Part shown: positions 1-12,300 of the stretch, in pieces | Layout: each line of letters starts with the position of its first letter | Position numbering within the stretch: the first letter of the stretch is position 1 | Origin: Guadua angustifolia | Lineage: Eukaryota; Streptophyta; Magnoliopsida; Poales; Poaceae | NCBI GenBank assembly: GCA_036346375.1 | Contig: CM070520.1 | Location: forward strand, 21,676,852 to 21,740,851 | Length of the DNA stretch: 64,000 bases | Reading direction: 5' to 3' | Position numbers and translations under genes: made by a program | The notes under the pieces: model-generated | What the model was told of the DNA's origin: nothing | Databases searched by the model: none | What the model saw: the letters and a program-made list of their open reading frames with translations, nothing else

Positions 1-3000
1 TTTGATGAAGATGATGAAATTTCAAATTTACTTGAAGATTTAGCATGCGATTTCGATGGTAGAGGGGATTTTGAGGTTGATGGTTCGGAGCATGCTAATG
101 AAGATTGAAGCTCTTGAAGCTATCACATGATAACAATCTTGAACTATATGCAGGGTGTAAGAACTTCTCTAAGCTACGTTTTCTAATTAGGCTTCATCTT
201 AAATTGCTTGGAGGATGGATGATAAAAGTTTTGACCAACTACTTGTTCGCTTAAAAAGCTTTCCTCGATAAGGCGCTCCCTAAAAACTTCAATGAAGCTA
301 AGAAAACAATTAAATGCCTAGGACTTGGGTATGTTAACATTCATGCATGTGAAAATGATTGCATTCTTTTCTGGAAAGATCATGGTAATGCTGATTGTTG
401 TCCAACATGTGGGAAGTCACGATGGAAATCGAAAAAGAAAAGTTTAGATGGGAAATGTGTACACAAGGTTCCTTGTAAAGTTCTTCGCTATTTTCCGATA
501 AAAGACGCGTCTTCAAAGGCTGTTTATTTCCTCTAAAGCGCAAATGACACGAGATGGCATGATGAAGAGCGCTAAAAGATGGTTTACTCGGGCATCCTGC
601 AGATTCTCCTCTTTGGAAAGATTTTGACCATAAACATCCGAATTTGCTTGAGATAGCATAATATTAGACTTGCATTAGCTACGATGGTTCTAATCCATTT
701 AGGTCCTTGAATGTCAATTACAGTATTTGGCCTATTATTTTGATTCCATATAACTTTTCACCTTGGGTGTGTATGAAGCAGCCAAATTTCATGCTCTCGT
801 TGATAATTCCTGGCCGAAAAGCTCCTGGTAGTGACATGGATGTATATCTTCAGCCACTAGTTGATGATATGATAGATTTATTTGTCAATGGTGTGAGAAC
901 TTTTGATGCCTCTAGAAGTGAATACTTCCATTTGCGTGCTGCCATATTATGCACCATAACTGATTACCCAGGTCTAGGCTATGTTGCAGGGTGTGCTACA
1001 TCTGGTGAAAGAGCATGCCTTGAATGCCATTCAGATACATGTTCTCTTCGACTAAAAAATGGTAAAAAGACCTGCTATATGGGACATCGCATGTTCTTGC
1101 CTGCAAACCATACATTTAGGTATGATGGTGATTCATTTGATGGTAAGATGGAGCTTAGGTCGGCACCTAAAGCACTCTCAGGCGAGGAGATTTTTGTGCA
1201 AACAGAAAATATTCGTACTTGTTTTGGGAAAGATATGTTAGGAAGAAACCATCAAAGAAGAAACACAGACAAGGAGAACCTCTTACTATTTGGAAAAGGA
1301 GGTCTATTTTGTTTAAGCTACCATACTGGAAGGACCTTCTATTACGGCATAATTATGATCGCATGCACATAGAAAAGAATGTGTGTGACAACATAATTAA
1401 CACACTTTTAGGGACTGAAGGAAAGTCCAAGGATAATTTGAATTCTCGTATAGACCTTCAGTGTCTACATATTAGAAGAGATTTGCACCCTGTTGAAGTA
1501 GAAGATAAATATTGTTTACCTCTAGCACCTTACTCTATGAGCATATCAGAGAAGAGGTTGTTCTGTGAAGTACTCAAAGAAGTTAAGTTTCCTGATGGTT
1601 ATGCATCTGATATACGCCGCAATGTGCATGTTAATGAAAAAAAGCTAATTGGGTTAAAGAGCCATGATAACCATATTCTTATACAACATCTACTTCCTCT
1701 TGCTGTGAGAAAGATATTACCAGAGAAAGTTAGTGCAGCTAATTAATTGTGAGCAATTTTTTCAAGCAAATCTACTCACCTATTATTTACGTCGTGGTAT
1801 GCAAAAACTACAATCGAAATCCGAGACCTTAAGCATTCGGAGACTATATTTCTCCCATCATTTTTGATATCATGGTGCACTTGATGGTCCATCTTCCCCG
1901 CCCAAGCAAGAATAGTAGGTCTGTACATTATAGAAATATGTACCCTGTTGAGAGGTAATTTCTAATTATTTTTAGCATCAAGTATATGTATTTTTTTACA
2001 AATACGGTATGTTTCTTTTTTATAGATATTTGATGAGGTGTAAGGGCTATGTTCGTACTAGAAGTCATCCAGAGGGGTCGATCGCAGAGGGCTATTTGTT
2101 TGATGAAAGCCTTACTTTTTGTTCCCGCTATTTATATGGTGAGACAAGGTTCACTCAGAAAGTAAGAAATGATGATAGTTTGCAGATGGAAGTCATTGGC
2201 ACCACCCCTTTCTTTCGTAATATTGGTCGAGGATTAGTCGGAAGGCGAGCTGTGACCTTAGACCACAAAACATGGGTGCAAGCACATCGTTATATATTGT
2301 TCAACTACGACAACATAGAACCATACATGAAGTAAGCTATATAATTAAATTATACAATTAGTTATTTTATAAATTTATAATAAACAACTAAGTTATTTAT
2401 TATATGCAGCAAGCATGTGGACTACCTTTCCTCGACCGGTCTTCGAAATCATGATGAAATTAACCATTTGCATTACGAGACCTTCCATGAATGGTTTAGG
2501 TTAAACGTAAGTAGGTACATTACTTAGATATATTGTGATATCACTTGGAATCCCATTTAACTTCATTCTTTAGTATTCGCAGGTGACCAACGTTGGCGAT
2601 GAAATAGCGGAAGAGATAAAAATTTTAGCTAGTGAACCAATCATGGTCACGCATAAGTATGATAGCTATACTATAAATGGTTTGAATTTCCATACACAGT
2701 CTTATGACCTGGGTAGGCCAGTTCAGTGTAGTGGAGTGGCCTTAGTTGCCCAAACATCAACTGTTCAAAAGGGAAACAATGTTCGAAAGGAAAACAATGA
2801 TGACTTCATCATTGAAAACAAGACGTATTATGGTATTATAAAGGAAATTCTTGAAATAAACTATCACCATAAAGGAAATATAGTGTTATTCAAATGCGAT
2901 TGGGTTGATAACCTTACACAAGAGGAGGTTGATAACCGCATAGAAGACAAATGGGTGAAAATAGATAAATTTGGAGTTACCACTGTTAACTTCAAGCATG

Positions 3001-3432
3001 TATTCAATACTGGTGAGAAGATATCAGATGAGCCATTCATTTTAGCTTCCCAAGCAACACAAGTGTACTATGTTAAAGATCCCATTGATGTTGATTGGTT
3101 TGCTGTTGTTAAATCAAAACCACGCGACTTTTATAACATGCATGAGGCAGATGATGAAAATTTAGAGCATCAAAATGAAGTAGGTGTTTCGTTGCCTGAT
3201 GTCCATTCCATTCAAATAGAGAATGTTTCCATTGGAGGTTTTGATTGTGCTCGAAATGACATAGATGGAATAATGGTTGATGCTAATAACCATAAAAAGT
3301 AAGCTTTATTTACATATATTCTTCTAGTACTACTTTCAGTTCAGTAGTAGTTTCAAATACAAGCATTATGTAAGCAATTTATGTCTTTCTTTGTTTCAGG
3401 AAAAAAAATGGTAAACGCAAAATGAAATCTTA
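1..3432 (+). pseudogene. TNP2-type CACTA transposase (partial at left; DUF4218 and DUF4216 domains)
   Basis: This is the main transposase, which would bind ends and cut and paste the element in the nucleus. The N-terminal part at 1-530 reads through with a few stops: an acidic stretch, then GLGYVNIHACENDCILFWK and a CPTCGKSRWK zinc-ribbon-like motif. The Transposase_21 core follows at 707-1210 (SDMDVYLQPLVDD, TDYPGLGYVAGC, CLECHSDTCSLRLKNGKK, YMGHRMFLP) and then YDRMHIEKNVCDN. The DUF4218 part (MYPVER / YLMRCKGYVRTRSHPEG) is split by an intron at 1955-2025. DUF4216 lies at 2583-3300 (YYGIIKEILEINY, VLFKCDWVDN, ASQATQVYYVKDP). GT-AG introns are visible at about 2334-2409, 2509-2582 and 3300-3400. 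Stops and frame changes near 108, 260, 530, 1210 and 1744 break it. The start codon lies left of the window. These lesions look genuine, because this region lacks the CG/CHG indel pattern seen farther right. Confidence 0.8.
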
Positions 3433-4391
3433 ATGGCATAGAGAGGAATAGAAATGTTGCAAGAACAAAGGAGACCATGAAATCTCTTAATCCCCCCATA
3501 CCGATGCTAATATGGACAATGAAGGAACCTCACCATATCGGGCTAAGAAAACATTAAAGGTTATGTATGCTTTTAATTACTACATCCCATACTAGTAGAT
3601 ATTTACTTAACACAATATACTAATTCTTGTAGGTAACTCCTCACATATGTACAGCATTGTTTCAAGGTCCAAAACTAAGATCTAGGTTAAGGGGAGTTAA
3701 TGAGAATGATGGGGACGTTGGTGGTGAAGATCTTGAAAACAAAGATAATGATCTCTCAAATGATTTAGAAGGTACTATATTTCATTCAGTTGGCATTTGT
3801 TTCGAAGCGAGATTTAACTTCTTAGCTGTTATAATTTGTGTGAATTAGGTTACTGATCTGTAGTATAATTTTGATAGTAGCAAGAAAAAGAAAGTGGTTA
3901 CTGCAATACCTATTAAATTTAGCAAAAAGATACACTGCTTTATTGATGTGTACTGCTATAGTACTTCTACCTTTTAGCTAAGCAAAATTATTTAATTCAT
4001 TTCGTCATAATTCAGAAGAAAGATCAATTTATGATGAAGAGATCAATCCATATGAAGTAGAGAGGAATGGAAACATTGCTAGAAACAAGGAAGTCATGCG
4101 GCTCTTAATGTCCATCCATTTCATACTGTTATGGGGACCGAAGCAATCCCATCACACCGAGCCAAGAAAACATTAAAGGTTATGTATGCTTTTACTTTCT
4201 ATATCTCATCCTTGTATATATTTATTTAATATGATATGCCATTTTTTATAGGCAACTCAAAGAACATGCATAAGGCCATATGATGGTCCTAATCTAAGGT
4301 CGAGATCGAAGGGAGGTAATGATAATCAAGGTCAACCCATTGATGAAGATATTGAAAACCAAGACGATGAACCTAATGATATTGAAAGTAT
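3418..4391 (+). repeat. Tandem duplication of an intron-exon block inside the CACTA-1 accessory ORF
   Basis: The block at about 3440-3773 is repeated, diverged, at about 4050-4391. Both copies contain the shared intron-side string aaaacattaaaggttatgta, then an A/T-rich intron ending in a tag acceptor. Both then have an exon encoding a GPxLRSRxxG motif followed by an acidic tail (GEDLENKDND in one, DEDIENQDDE in the other). The two copies differ at many positions, including A/T positions, so this is old biological duplication and not a sequencing effect. Confidence 0.7.
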
Positions 4392-6640
4392 GCCATTGGG
4401 TGAAGACATGTCTTTTAGGCATTGACCGTAGGCTTCAATAATAGTCACTTGCTTGTTTATATGCTTCTATGTAGAGCTGATTGGACAACAAAAGAAATGA
4501 AAGGGAAGAGGCATCACCTTGAAGCAAAACATTTATTCAAGGGAAGGGGGGCATAAAATAAAAATTACCCTCAATGAATATGGTCAACCTATTGGTAATG
4601 ATAGTAGAGAATTTGGAAATTTCATTGGAACAATGGTGAGGAAGTATGTAAGTGTTGCATATGATGATTGGAGGCTAGTTGATCTAAAAATCAAGTTTGA
4701 AGTATGGAATAAAGTGAAGGTATTTGAACTATTAATAATCTTAACTAGTATTGTTGGGCAAATTTGTGGGTGATTTGTTCTTCACTAGAATAACTTATTT
4801 TCCATGTTAAAATATGCATATTATCAATTGGATGCAATTGGATTTAATTATGTTATAACATCAGCATCAAAAAAAATGGAAGGAATTTAAATCATATTTA
4901 AAGAGCAAATACTTTGATGAAACATTGAGTGATGAGGATCTTATATCAAAGCGAGACAGTAGAGTAAGCAAAATCGATTGGAAGTGGCTTATTGATCACT
5001 GGAGGTCTCCAGAAGCAGAAGTAAGTTATATATTTCTAAATTCCATAAACTTTATTTGCTACAACCGAGTTTACTCTATTCGTGTATGTCATAGGCTCGG
5101 ATGAGGAGAGGTAAAGAGAATCATTCAAAGTTGTCCATATTACATTCAACTGGCAGGAAAAGTTATGCCCATGTTGGGCATGAATTGGTACATTATACTA
5201 ACTACACTTTGTCATTATAATTTTAAAAAAGGTGATTGCATTTTTACCTGCATTGATTGTAGGGTGAGGAACAAGGGTGCCCTGCGAGGAGAGATGAGAT
5301 CTTTATCAAAACACATACTCGTAAGAATAAAAATGGAGAACCTTCAACAGGAGCGGAGTCAGTAATTGTAAGTTTGTTCTCAACACGTACCTTTGAAATT
5401 TGAGCTGCTATAGTATGTAAAGATATGCTCTTCATTTTGTAGAAAAAACTTAAAGAAGTAGCTACAAACCAACCAGAATTGAAGGAAAGAAGCATTCGAG
5501 ATGGTGATTTGTATGCACAAGTTTTTGGAGTGAAGGAGCCAAGAGGGCGTGTTCGAGTTCTAGGTTTAGGACCAACACCTCAAGAAGTGGGCACCCCTGG
5601 AACACAAAGTAAAATCTCAACCAAGCTTCAAATGGCACTACATGCTCGTGCGCAATCTGACCAAGAGGTCGTAGAGATGAAGCAACACATGGCAAAAATG
5701 CAAGAACAGATAAACGAAATGCAGAAGTTGATGTTAGCTAATCTTGGAATGCCAAATGTGGAAACTAGTTCACAACATGGCTCTACTTCTCGCCACGTGG
5801 TATACGATTTCATTTCTTTTATTTCATAGCAGCATATATGAGTAATTTTTTCATTGCTTGTCTGTACTTGTGTTTTTTCTCCACAGAATTCAAGGATCCT
5901 TGAATCACCTATTAATGAGGAAGAAGATCATCATTATGGTGCAAATGAGTTTGCATCTATGGAAAATATTCTAGAAGACGACACGCCTGATCGAGTGTAG
6001 GCGCGTTATGGCTTCAAAGGTACCTCCAAGGAACAATACCACCAAAAGAAGTCGTGAAGCTATTCATAATGAGGATGATAACCTTGTAAATCACTCACCT
6101 CCTCATACATGTTTTTCCCCCAAAATATGAACTCAATTGTTGACTCATATTTTGAAATGCAATATGTTGCTTAGGTTGGTAGAGATGTCATATTATATGC
6201 TGTTGTGAGACCAGAAAATCCTGTGGCTAAGGCAACAATTTCATCAACTAATCCAAACACCGAGGTGGGAGGTGTACCTCTTGGGAAGGAATTTTATGAA
6301 GTTATTGTGAATACTGTCTTGAAAGTGGATGCTATTTTGCCTCGTCCATATGATGATATGGAAATTATGGCTCACGCTCGTAACATGTGCATTGCATGGC
6401 CATGCAATAAAGTAAGAATCTATATTGAACATTAATTGTTTGTATTCATATGTTTTGAATGATTAAATATAATTACTAACTAATGATATTTTTTTGTAGA
6501 TGAAGCATACCAAGAGTCGATCTTCCTCTGAGACAAGGCAGTATATAAATAAGTACTTTTCCATGCATCATAATGTCTTTGTTGATGTTGGTCTTCGTGG
6601 TGTGGCCCTCGCTGCGATCCTGCATGGAAAATGGCGGTTG
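3440..6640 (+). pseudogene. CACTA accessory ORF (Transposase_24 and DUF8039-like regions), multi-exon
   Basis: Second gene of the En/Spm type, probably the TNPA-like DNA-binding partner of the transposase. Exons are inferred from GT-AG borders. Two related N-terminal exons lie at about 3633-3773 and 4252-4425. The exon at about 4500-4719 contains KIKITLNEYGQPIG and WRLVDLKIKFEVW, typical of the Transposase_24 family. Further exons are near 4870-5020 (KRDSRVSKIDWKWLIDHW), 5095-5187 (GRKSYAHVGHE), 5262-5367 (ARRDEIFIKTHTRKNKNG) and 5444-5799. The last has a predicted coiled coil with many Q, E and M residues after RGRVRVLGLGPTPQEVG. The exon at about 6175-6411 (GRDVILYAVV, YEVIVNTVL, LPRPYDDMEIMAHA) resembles the DUF8039-like part of CACTA-2. 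A stop near 5998 and a missing C-terminus suggest it is inactive. The end after 6500 is uncertain. Confidence 0.68.
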
Positions 6641-7050
6641 TTGCTTGTTATGTTTTGTCTTCGACCTCTAAGACAAACTGCTTCGATCATAATAATCAGC
6701 GGTTCTCACCTCCGAGAAAGCGAACATGAATAGCAAGACAGCCATCGAAACAATCTGTCACATTGGGATTGCGGCAGCAAAAGTTGAGGTGACTTCAATT
6801 TGTGCTTCGGATCACCTTCAGTCGGACCTGTGTCATAATCCTTCCCAAGAGGACTGATAATATTATACAAACCAGCAAATGTCAGTAGCCCCAATTGCAA
6901 CAGAAATAGTCGGCCAACACCGATAGGAGGATCGTTCAGATCTGCGGTATCCTAGGTTGAGACCGCACAAGGCATATTGAGCAAAGCAGTTCAAATTAAG
7001 AAGGAGTACAACCACCATCATGTGCATCCACTCATTAGGCTTATATGTTC
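6640..7050 (-). pseudogene. Captured fragment of a PLAC8-family (DUF2985-type) plant gene
   Basis: Read on the minus strand, 7050-6863 encodes a hydrophobic segment with MVVVLLLNLNCFAQYALCGL followed by NLGYRRSER, then SVAIGA. After a frame change it continues at 6870-6790 (AGLYNIISPLGKDYDTGPTE). It ends at 6780-6690 in three successive frames: FCCRNPNVTDCF, then RWLSCYSCSLSR, then EVRTADYYD. From memory of the family, plant PLAC8 proteins with an N-terminal DUF2985 region share these segments, including the Cys-rich FCCGNPxxTDCFxW / CCSCSLAQEVRTA stretch. Two frameshifts in the Cys-rich part and missing middle exons make it a pseudogene. It lies antisense to the transposase genes, as expected of a transduplicated fragment. 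Family assignment is by recall, not a search. Confidence 0.6.
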
Positions 7051-7199
7051 CATTTTTGCAATATATTTTCCTAAGCCTTAAAATGTCCTTTTGCTCCCAT
7101 CGACACAGAAGCACAAAGTTATAGATCCGTTTTGGGTGTTGATAAAGGCACATGAGATTTGAATTGTTTGGCATAATTATTTGTACTAGTTGGATTTCC

Positions 7200-8240
7200 T
7201 TTTGGGAAGAAATTGTGGCACTTTGTAGTTAAATATCTACACTGCTAGTATGAAATACTGGTACCTTTCTGTGCCTTGCTAGAGTATTATTTCATTTGCC
7301 GCCATTTGCCCTTGCAAACTTCTTTTGAATTCTGTTGGAGAAAGATACCTTCTCTTTTTTGTAGCTACTCCTTTTTGTAACTTCTGAAAGTTCAGACTGA
7401 GTACTCTATTAAGGCATTAGCGATGGCTGAACATTAGTGATTGTTCAAACTGAGTCCTTTTTGTAACTTCTGAAAGTTCAAACTGAGTAGCATTGTTCTT
7501 CCCTTTAGTCGTAGAATTATCAAATTATTCAAACTGAGTAGCATTGTTGTATTTATTATGTTGAAACTTTTAAGCTTGCATAATTCTAGATAAAATATTA
7601 TACTTTGGTGTCCTATGATTAAAGATCATATTTCCTTTTTGCAGATAAAGTTGGAAGACCATAGAAAGTTGGAAGACCATGGCAAGTTAGAAGAAATCTT
7701 TCAAAGATGTTATTTGTTTTAAGAATCAAGTTTGATGTATTAGTGATCATTTTGGGTTATATCAATTCACATACTTAAAATTTTTGGACAAAGATGGCTA
7801 GCTATTTTGATATTTTTATCGTGGCCATAAATATACTGCCAATGGTTGTACTGTTGCAAGCTATCACTATGGATGTGGCTACTCTATATATTTTGATGTC
7901 TTAGATGTTTTTATTGTGGCCCTAAATATACTGCTAATGAATGTAATGTTGAATGTGCTGTTTAGGCTACTCTATTTTGTTGTTCTGGTTATAATATTGC
8001 ATAATGTCATCATGGTTGAGGCTACTATATTTTTGTGAATGGAAGTATAAAAGTACCATGATTGTCCTAATAGTGATAAATCTAATTACTGAATTTTATT
8101 TTTGTGAGAATTCGAAAAGCTTGGCTGAGACACAGTTGAAGTGTATGCCTAAGTACAGTGCTTAATTTGTGGAACAAAAAGTATTCTTCTCTGGCCATAC
8201 CGTTTCAAAATGTCTAAGTTGATGATGTTGCATTTTTGCA
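7200..8240. other. A/T-rich non-coding stretch with short direct repeats
   Basis: No credible coding sequence. It contains two copies of a block beginning ctttttgtaacttctgaaag (about 7368 and 7455) and two of ttcaaactgagtagcattgt (about 7477 and 7529). It also contains a tandem aaagttggaagaccat pair at about 7649-7681 just after a plausible ttttgcag acceptor. It reads like intron or 3' flank between captured fragments. Confidence 0.45.
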
Positions 8241-8243
8241 GCC

Positions 8244-8534
8244 ATGGAAACTGAGAATGCGAACAACAAAGCAGAATCTAAAAGAAAGGAGGAAGGAATC
8301 AAGCAAAAGAGGTGCAGCAAAGAAGGCCTGGTCATCCATAAACGAAACAGCCCCTATGTGTTATGTTTCCCCTACTGTAAACTAATTCACAATGGAGATG
8401 TATCTTTTTATTTTGTTTCTTCTTCTTGCTTTCCAATGGAACAGCCGCATGCCCCCTTATATAGATTGGTGTCCGCCTCCCTAACAGCCAAATCGTTAAT
8501 TGATCTCTATCAAATCCTAACGAAAGGTAAATAA
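8244..8534 (+). CDS. Unrecognised 96-residue ORF with a basic N-terminal half
   Basis: The reading frame opens right after a tttttgcag acceptor-like site, and its first third is very basic (KAESKRKEEGIKQKRCSK), resembling a nuclear localisation signal. The remainder is hydrophobic and unlike the first part, suggesting the real exon ends near 8330 and the rest is read-through of non-coding DNA. It could be a last exon of the CACTA-1 accessory gene or a captured fragment. I recognise no family, and it may not be a gene. Confidence 0.2.
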   Translation: METENANNKAESKRKEEGIKQKRCSKEGLVIHKRNSPYVLCFPYCKLIHNGDVSFYFVSSSCFPMEQPHAPLYRLVSASLTAKSLIDLYQILTKGK

Positions 8535-9350
8535 GTATTGGAGGCTTGATCTTGATCCTACGCTGCCTATTTTTTCGCTAAATCAAACATTATCATTGCA
8601 TTAAACAAATAATGCCGGGGAATTCTTTATAAAGCGAAGGAAAACAAAATAGAGGGTTTATGGGCACTGAGGAATGTAGATCCTTACTTGATGGGTTTGA
8701 ATAAAATCAATCGTGTAGATGGATTTTGCAAATACAACCTCATCTTGATCACTGCTTTGGGCAAATCTTGTTGAATAGCAGTCCCAACCTGCGTCAGGAA
8801 GAAGGAATCTTTACATATGGAAAAGCAGCATGGTGGTCACTTGCTTCGTATTGACAATTTGACATATACCTTTTGAGCAGGCTCTGCAACTTTATCAGGA
8901 GAAGCAATTGTTGGTGTCTAAAGGGGTTTTGCTAGAACAGAATCCAACTTCTCGACCTGCTACCGACGACAGTTCAACTTTGACAGCAGTTACCTGCCAG
9001 ACAATCAGACGATGATGCTACATCCACATTATAGTATAGCCTACTACTCCATAACATTGATTTTTCCAGTAGAATGTGGTTATCCATCTCGCATCCTGGC
9101 TATAATGCTTGGTTTCCATAGATGGCCTAATTAATACTAGGGATTGGGATAGTCGCAACAAAAAATGACAAAAGTTTGGGCCATCTACATTTACTACAGC
9201 AAAATAAAATGCATAACCGCAAGTGTTTTGACCTATTTTTCACTTGAAAGGGGGCTAAGTTTCCATAGACCATACCTTAGTAACAAAAGAAAGCACTACT
9301 AATTTGGTGATGGACATAATAAACTCTTCAAAAGTAGATTTGAGGCTTTT

Positions 9351-12300
9351 TGTGGGGACCCGGATTACCAAATCCGAACCCTCTGTGTTTCAACCGCACT
9401 AGTCCAGGAACAGCTAGCGCACACAGTCGTACAGTGATGATAACACAGACATATCATAAAGTAAACAGCAGTAATAAGCAAAAGAGTGTAACAACATCAT
9501 CAAATTATTACAAGTATCGAGCCTTACGGCTTAAGTGTAAAAAGTAGCAATGAAATGTAGAACAAAAGAGCCAATCAAGATGCCCACAGCAACCGACCGT
9601 AGAATGCGCTCCCTAGAAGATCGAGTCGTCCTCCTCATCATAGTCTTCACCACAAATGTCGAGCGGTTACACGCTGCTCGATCTCTTCATCTGCTTTATG
9701 GAATAAGCAGCCCCCGCAATGAAAAGTGAGGGTGAGTATGCAACATACTCGCAAGTCTCGGAAACTTAATGCAAGTAACTAAATGCATGGCTTGAACAAA
9801 GGAAGCATATAGGGTTCATTTGCATAAAGCGAAATTGAAATTTAAATACAAGTAATAATTTCATAAAGCAGCATTTAACCAAATGTAAATAACATAAATA
9901 ATTAAACTTGAAGTATAACAATTTTCCAGGTTCCAACTACCTGGTTGGCTCTAGCCGCCAAACTAAAACCCGGGAGCTCTAGCCGCTCGCGGATTCCCAA
10001 CCACATTTTTCATTTTAAACCAAATCATCATTTTTCCATTTAAAACCAAAAACCAGAAAATCTACTATGTGAAAGCGTTCCACGCTTGCCCTTATCCGTA
10101 GGCACGGCTACTCAAGTAGTTTTTAAGACTCTGCAGAGCTGGTACACTTTACCCACACGACATGATCAACCCTTTGCGCCAAGCTATTGACACACTTCCT
10201 TTGGTGTGCCGGCAGGGAGATCATGACAAGGCCTTTACAATGCATATACCGCTACCGACTTCACCCGCTAAGGTTTCGCTCTCACAGCCCCCCCTTGCGC
10301 CTTGCAAGTGTCATCCTGACAAACTCGCACAGCCCACTGGCGAAGTCAAATAACGATACATGCAAATTACTTAGCCAGGTCGTACCCATATAGACATGTG
10401 GTTGTACTGTATAGCATGGCCCATGGTAACACACAACCGGTCCTTAATTGACTAGGGCGGACAATCACATTCCAAAATTTTGTGCATCCCTTTTAGCCAT
10501 TCAACCACTCCGCCTTGGTCTAAATCATTTTCACTTTTAATTTCAAATTAACACCGCAACACCAATTGCCATAATTTCCACAATTCATTTTGAATCAAGA
10601 ATGAAATCATTTCCATAATGGTAAGGTACCGACGTGATTAAGCACGGCTAATCATTTTCTCCGTTCCCATAATAAAATGTTTACAATTAAGTCAGTAATT
10701 AGTTTTCCTAGGGTGTCAATGGTTATCAACATGAATATCAATGTGGGTATAACAATTTGGCATTTATCTAAGCATTTAAAATGACATTAAAATACAATCG
10801 TAAATCAAATAGCATGCACTAATTTAAAAATAAAATAGCATTTCATAAACTTGGGTTCAATATGGTCAAGGAGACTTGCCTTCAACCTCTCCCTGCTGCT
10901 GTAACCTCCATTTGGATGCTCCGCTTGCTCAACTCAGCTCTGCCTATATCGTGAAACACGCAAAACGAGGCAAAAATAAATAAAAATAAATATATAAAAT
11001 CAAAAATTCATAAAAATGACACCAACAGATAGATCTTGATCTTATATGAATTTAGAAATTTGAATCGTTCAAATCGGAGTTCGAACGGAGGAGAACGGGG
11101 CTTCCGAAGTTTAAATGGATGGGAAAATCAGAAAATAAAAGAAGTTGACACGTGTCGCGTTGGGATTCGCTGGATTTTCGGATTTCCGGGAATAAAATGA
11201 ATTAACCCCCACCGACATGTGGGACCCACGCGTCAGCGGCACAGTTCGCTGTGTACGGTGGTGAGGTGGCGTACGCGTGGTGTACAGGTGGCAGTGACGT
11301 GTAAGTTAGGGTCTATGTGGCACGGACGTGGCACCGACGTGGTATCCACGTGGCGCTGACATGGCGAATGGTGAGGTTTTCGCTGACGTGGCCAGCACGT
11401 GGCGGCTACGTGAGACATTAGCGATGATGTGGCAGTGACGTGTCTGTGACATGGCGCGACACCACGATGAGACGGCGCTATCAAGGACGCCACGGGGTTT
11501 TAGGGTCTACGTGGCGGCATCGTGGCGCGATGTGGCGGACACGCAGATCTACGACGACGAGGTGGCGCACACGTGGTGCTGACGCGGCGCCATGCGGCGG
11601 TGAGGTGGTAACACGGGACGCTGACACAGCAAGCACGGGCTGACGATGGCTTACCAGGAGACGTGGCATCGATCCGAACCGTCGGCAGTAGATCGGACGG
11701 CCGGCGATGGAGGGAGGGGTCCGACGGCGAGTAGCAGTGGCCTTACACCGGCGCTGGAGAAGACGATGCGGATCCGGTGTCACATGCGATGGGAGGCGCA
11801 GGGGTTAGGGGCAAAAGAAAGAGGACTTCAAGATGAGTTTAACGAGACCGAGTTTTGCGGTGGAGGCTCACCGGAGGAAAAGATATGAGGTGCAGAAGGC
11901 TTCGGCGTCTCTAACTCCGGCGAGGTCGTGTGCACGGTTGGCGGCGCCTCCGGTGAAGTGGCTAGGGCTGGCGGGTGCGGCACGGAGAGGAGGGTGCGGC
12001 ACGCGAACCGGAGTGGCCTTAAATGGGCTAGGGTTGAGGAAAATAGCACGAGAAACGAGGTTGGTCGGGGCGGCGCTACTGTTACGGGCGGCGGCTGCAC
12101 AGTTAGGGTTAGGGTTTAGTTACGGCGACGTGGCGCTCATCGGGCCGTCCGCGCGAAGAGATCCGGCGGTCTTCATCACTCGGAGGCATGAGAGGAGGTG
12201 AGCCGTTGGATTGAGATCCATCGGTGGATATTGAAGTGAGTAGGGTTTTGGATGGTGAGAAATGCGGGTGGGCCGGAAGTGGGCTGAACGGCTGCGGAAT

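Noticed and set aside
11233..12201. Overlapping His/Arg/Pro-rich ORFs on both strands in the solo LTR
   Set aside because: They follow the ACGTGGC repeats and GC-rich composition, with no domain and no exon borders.
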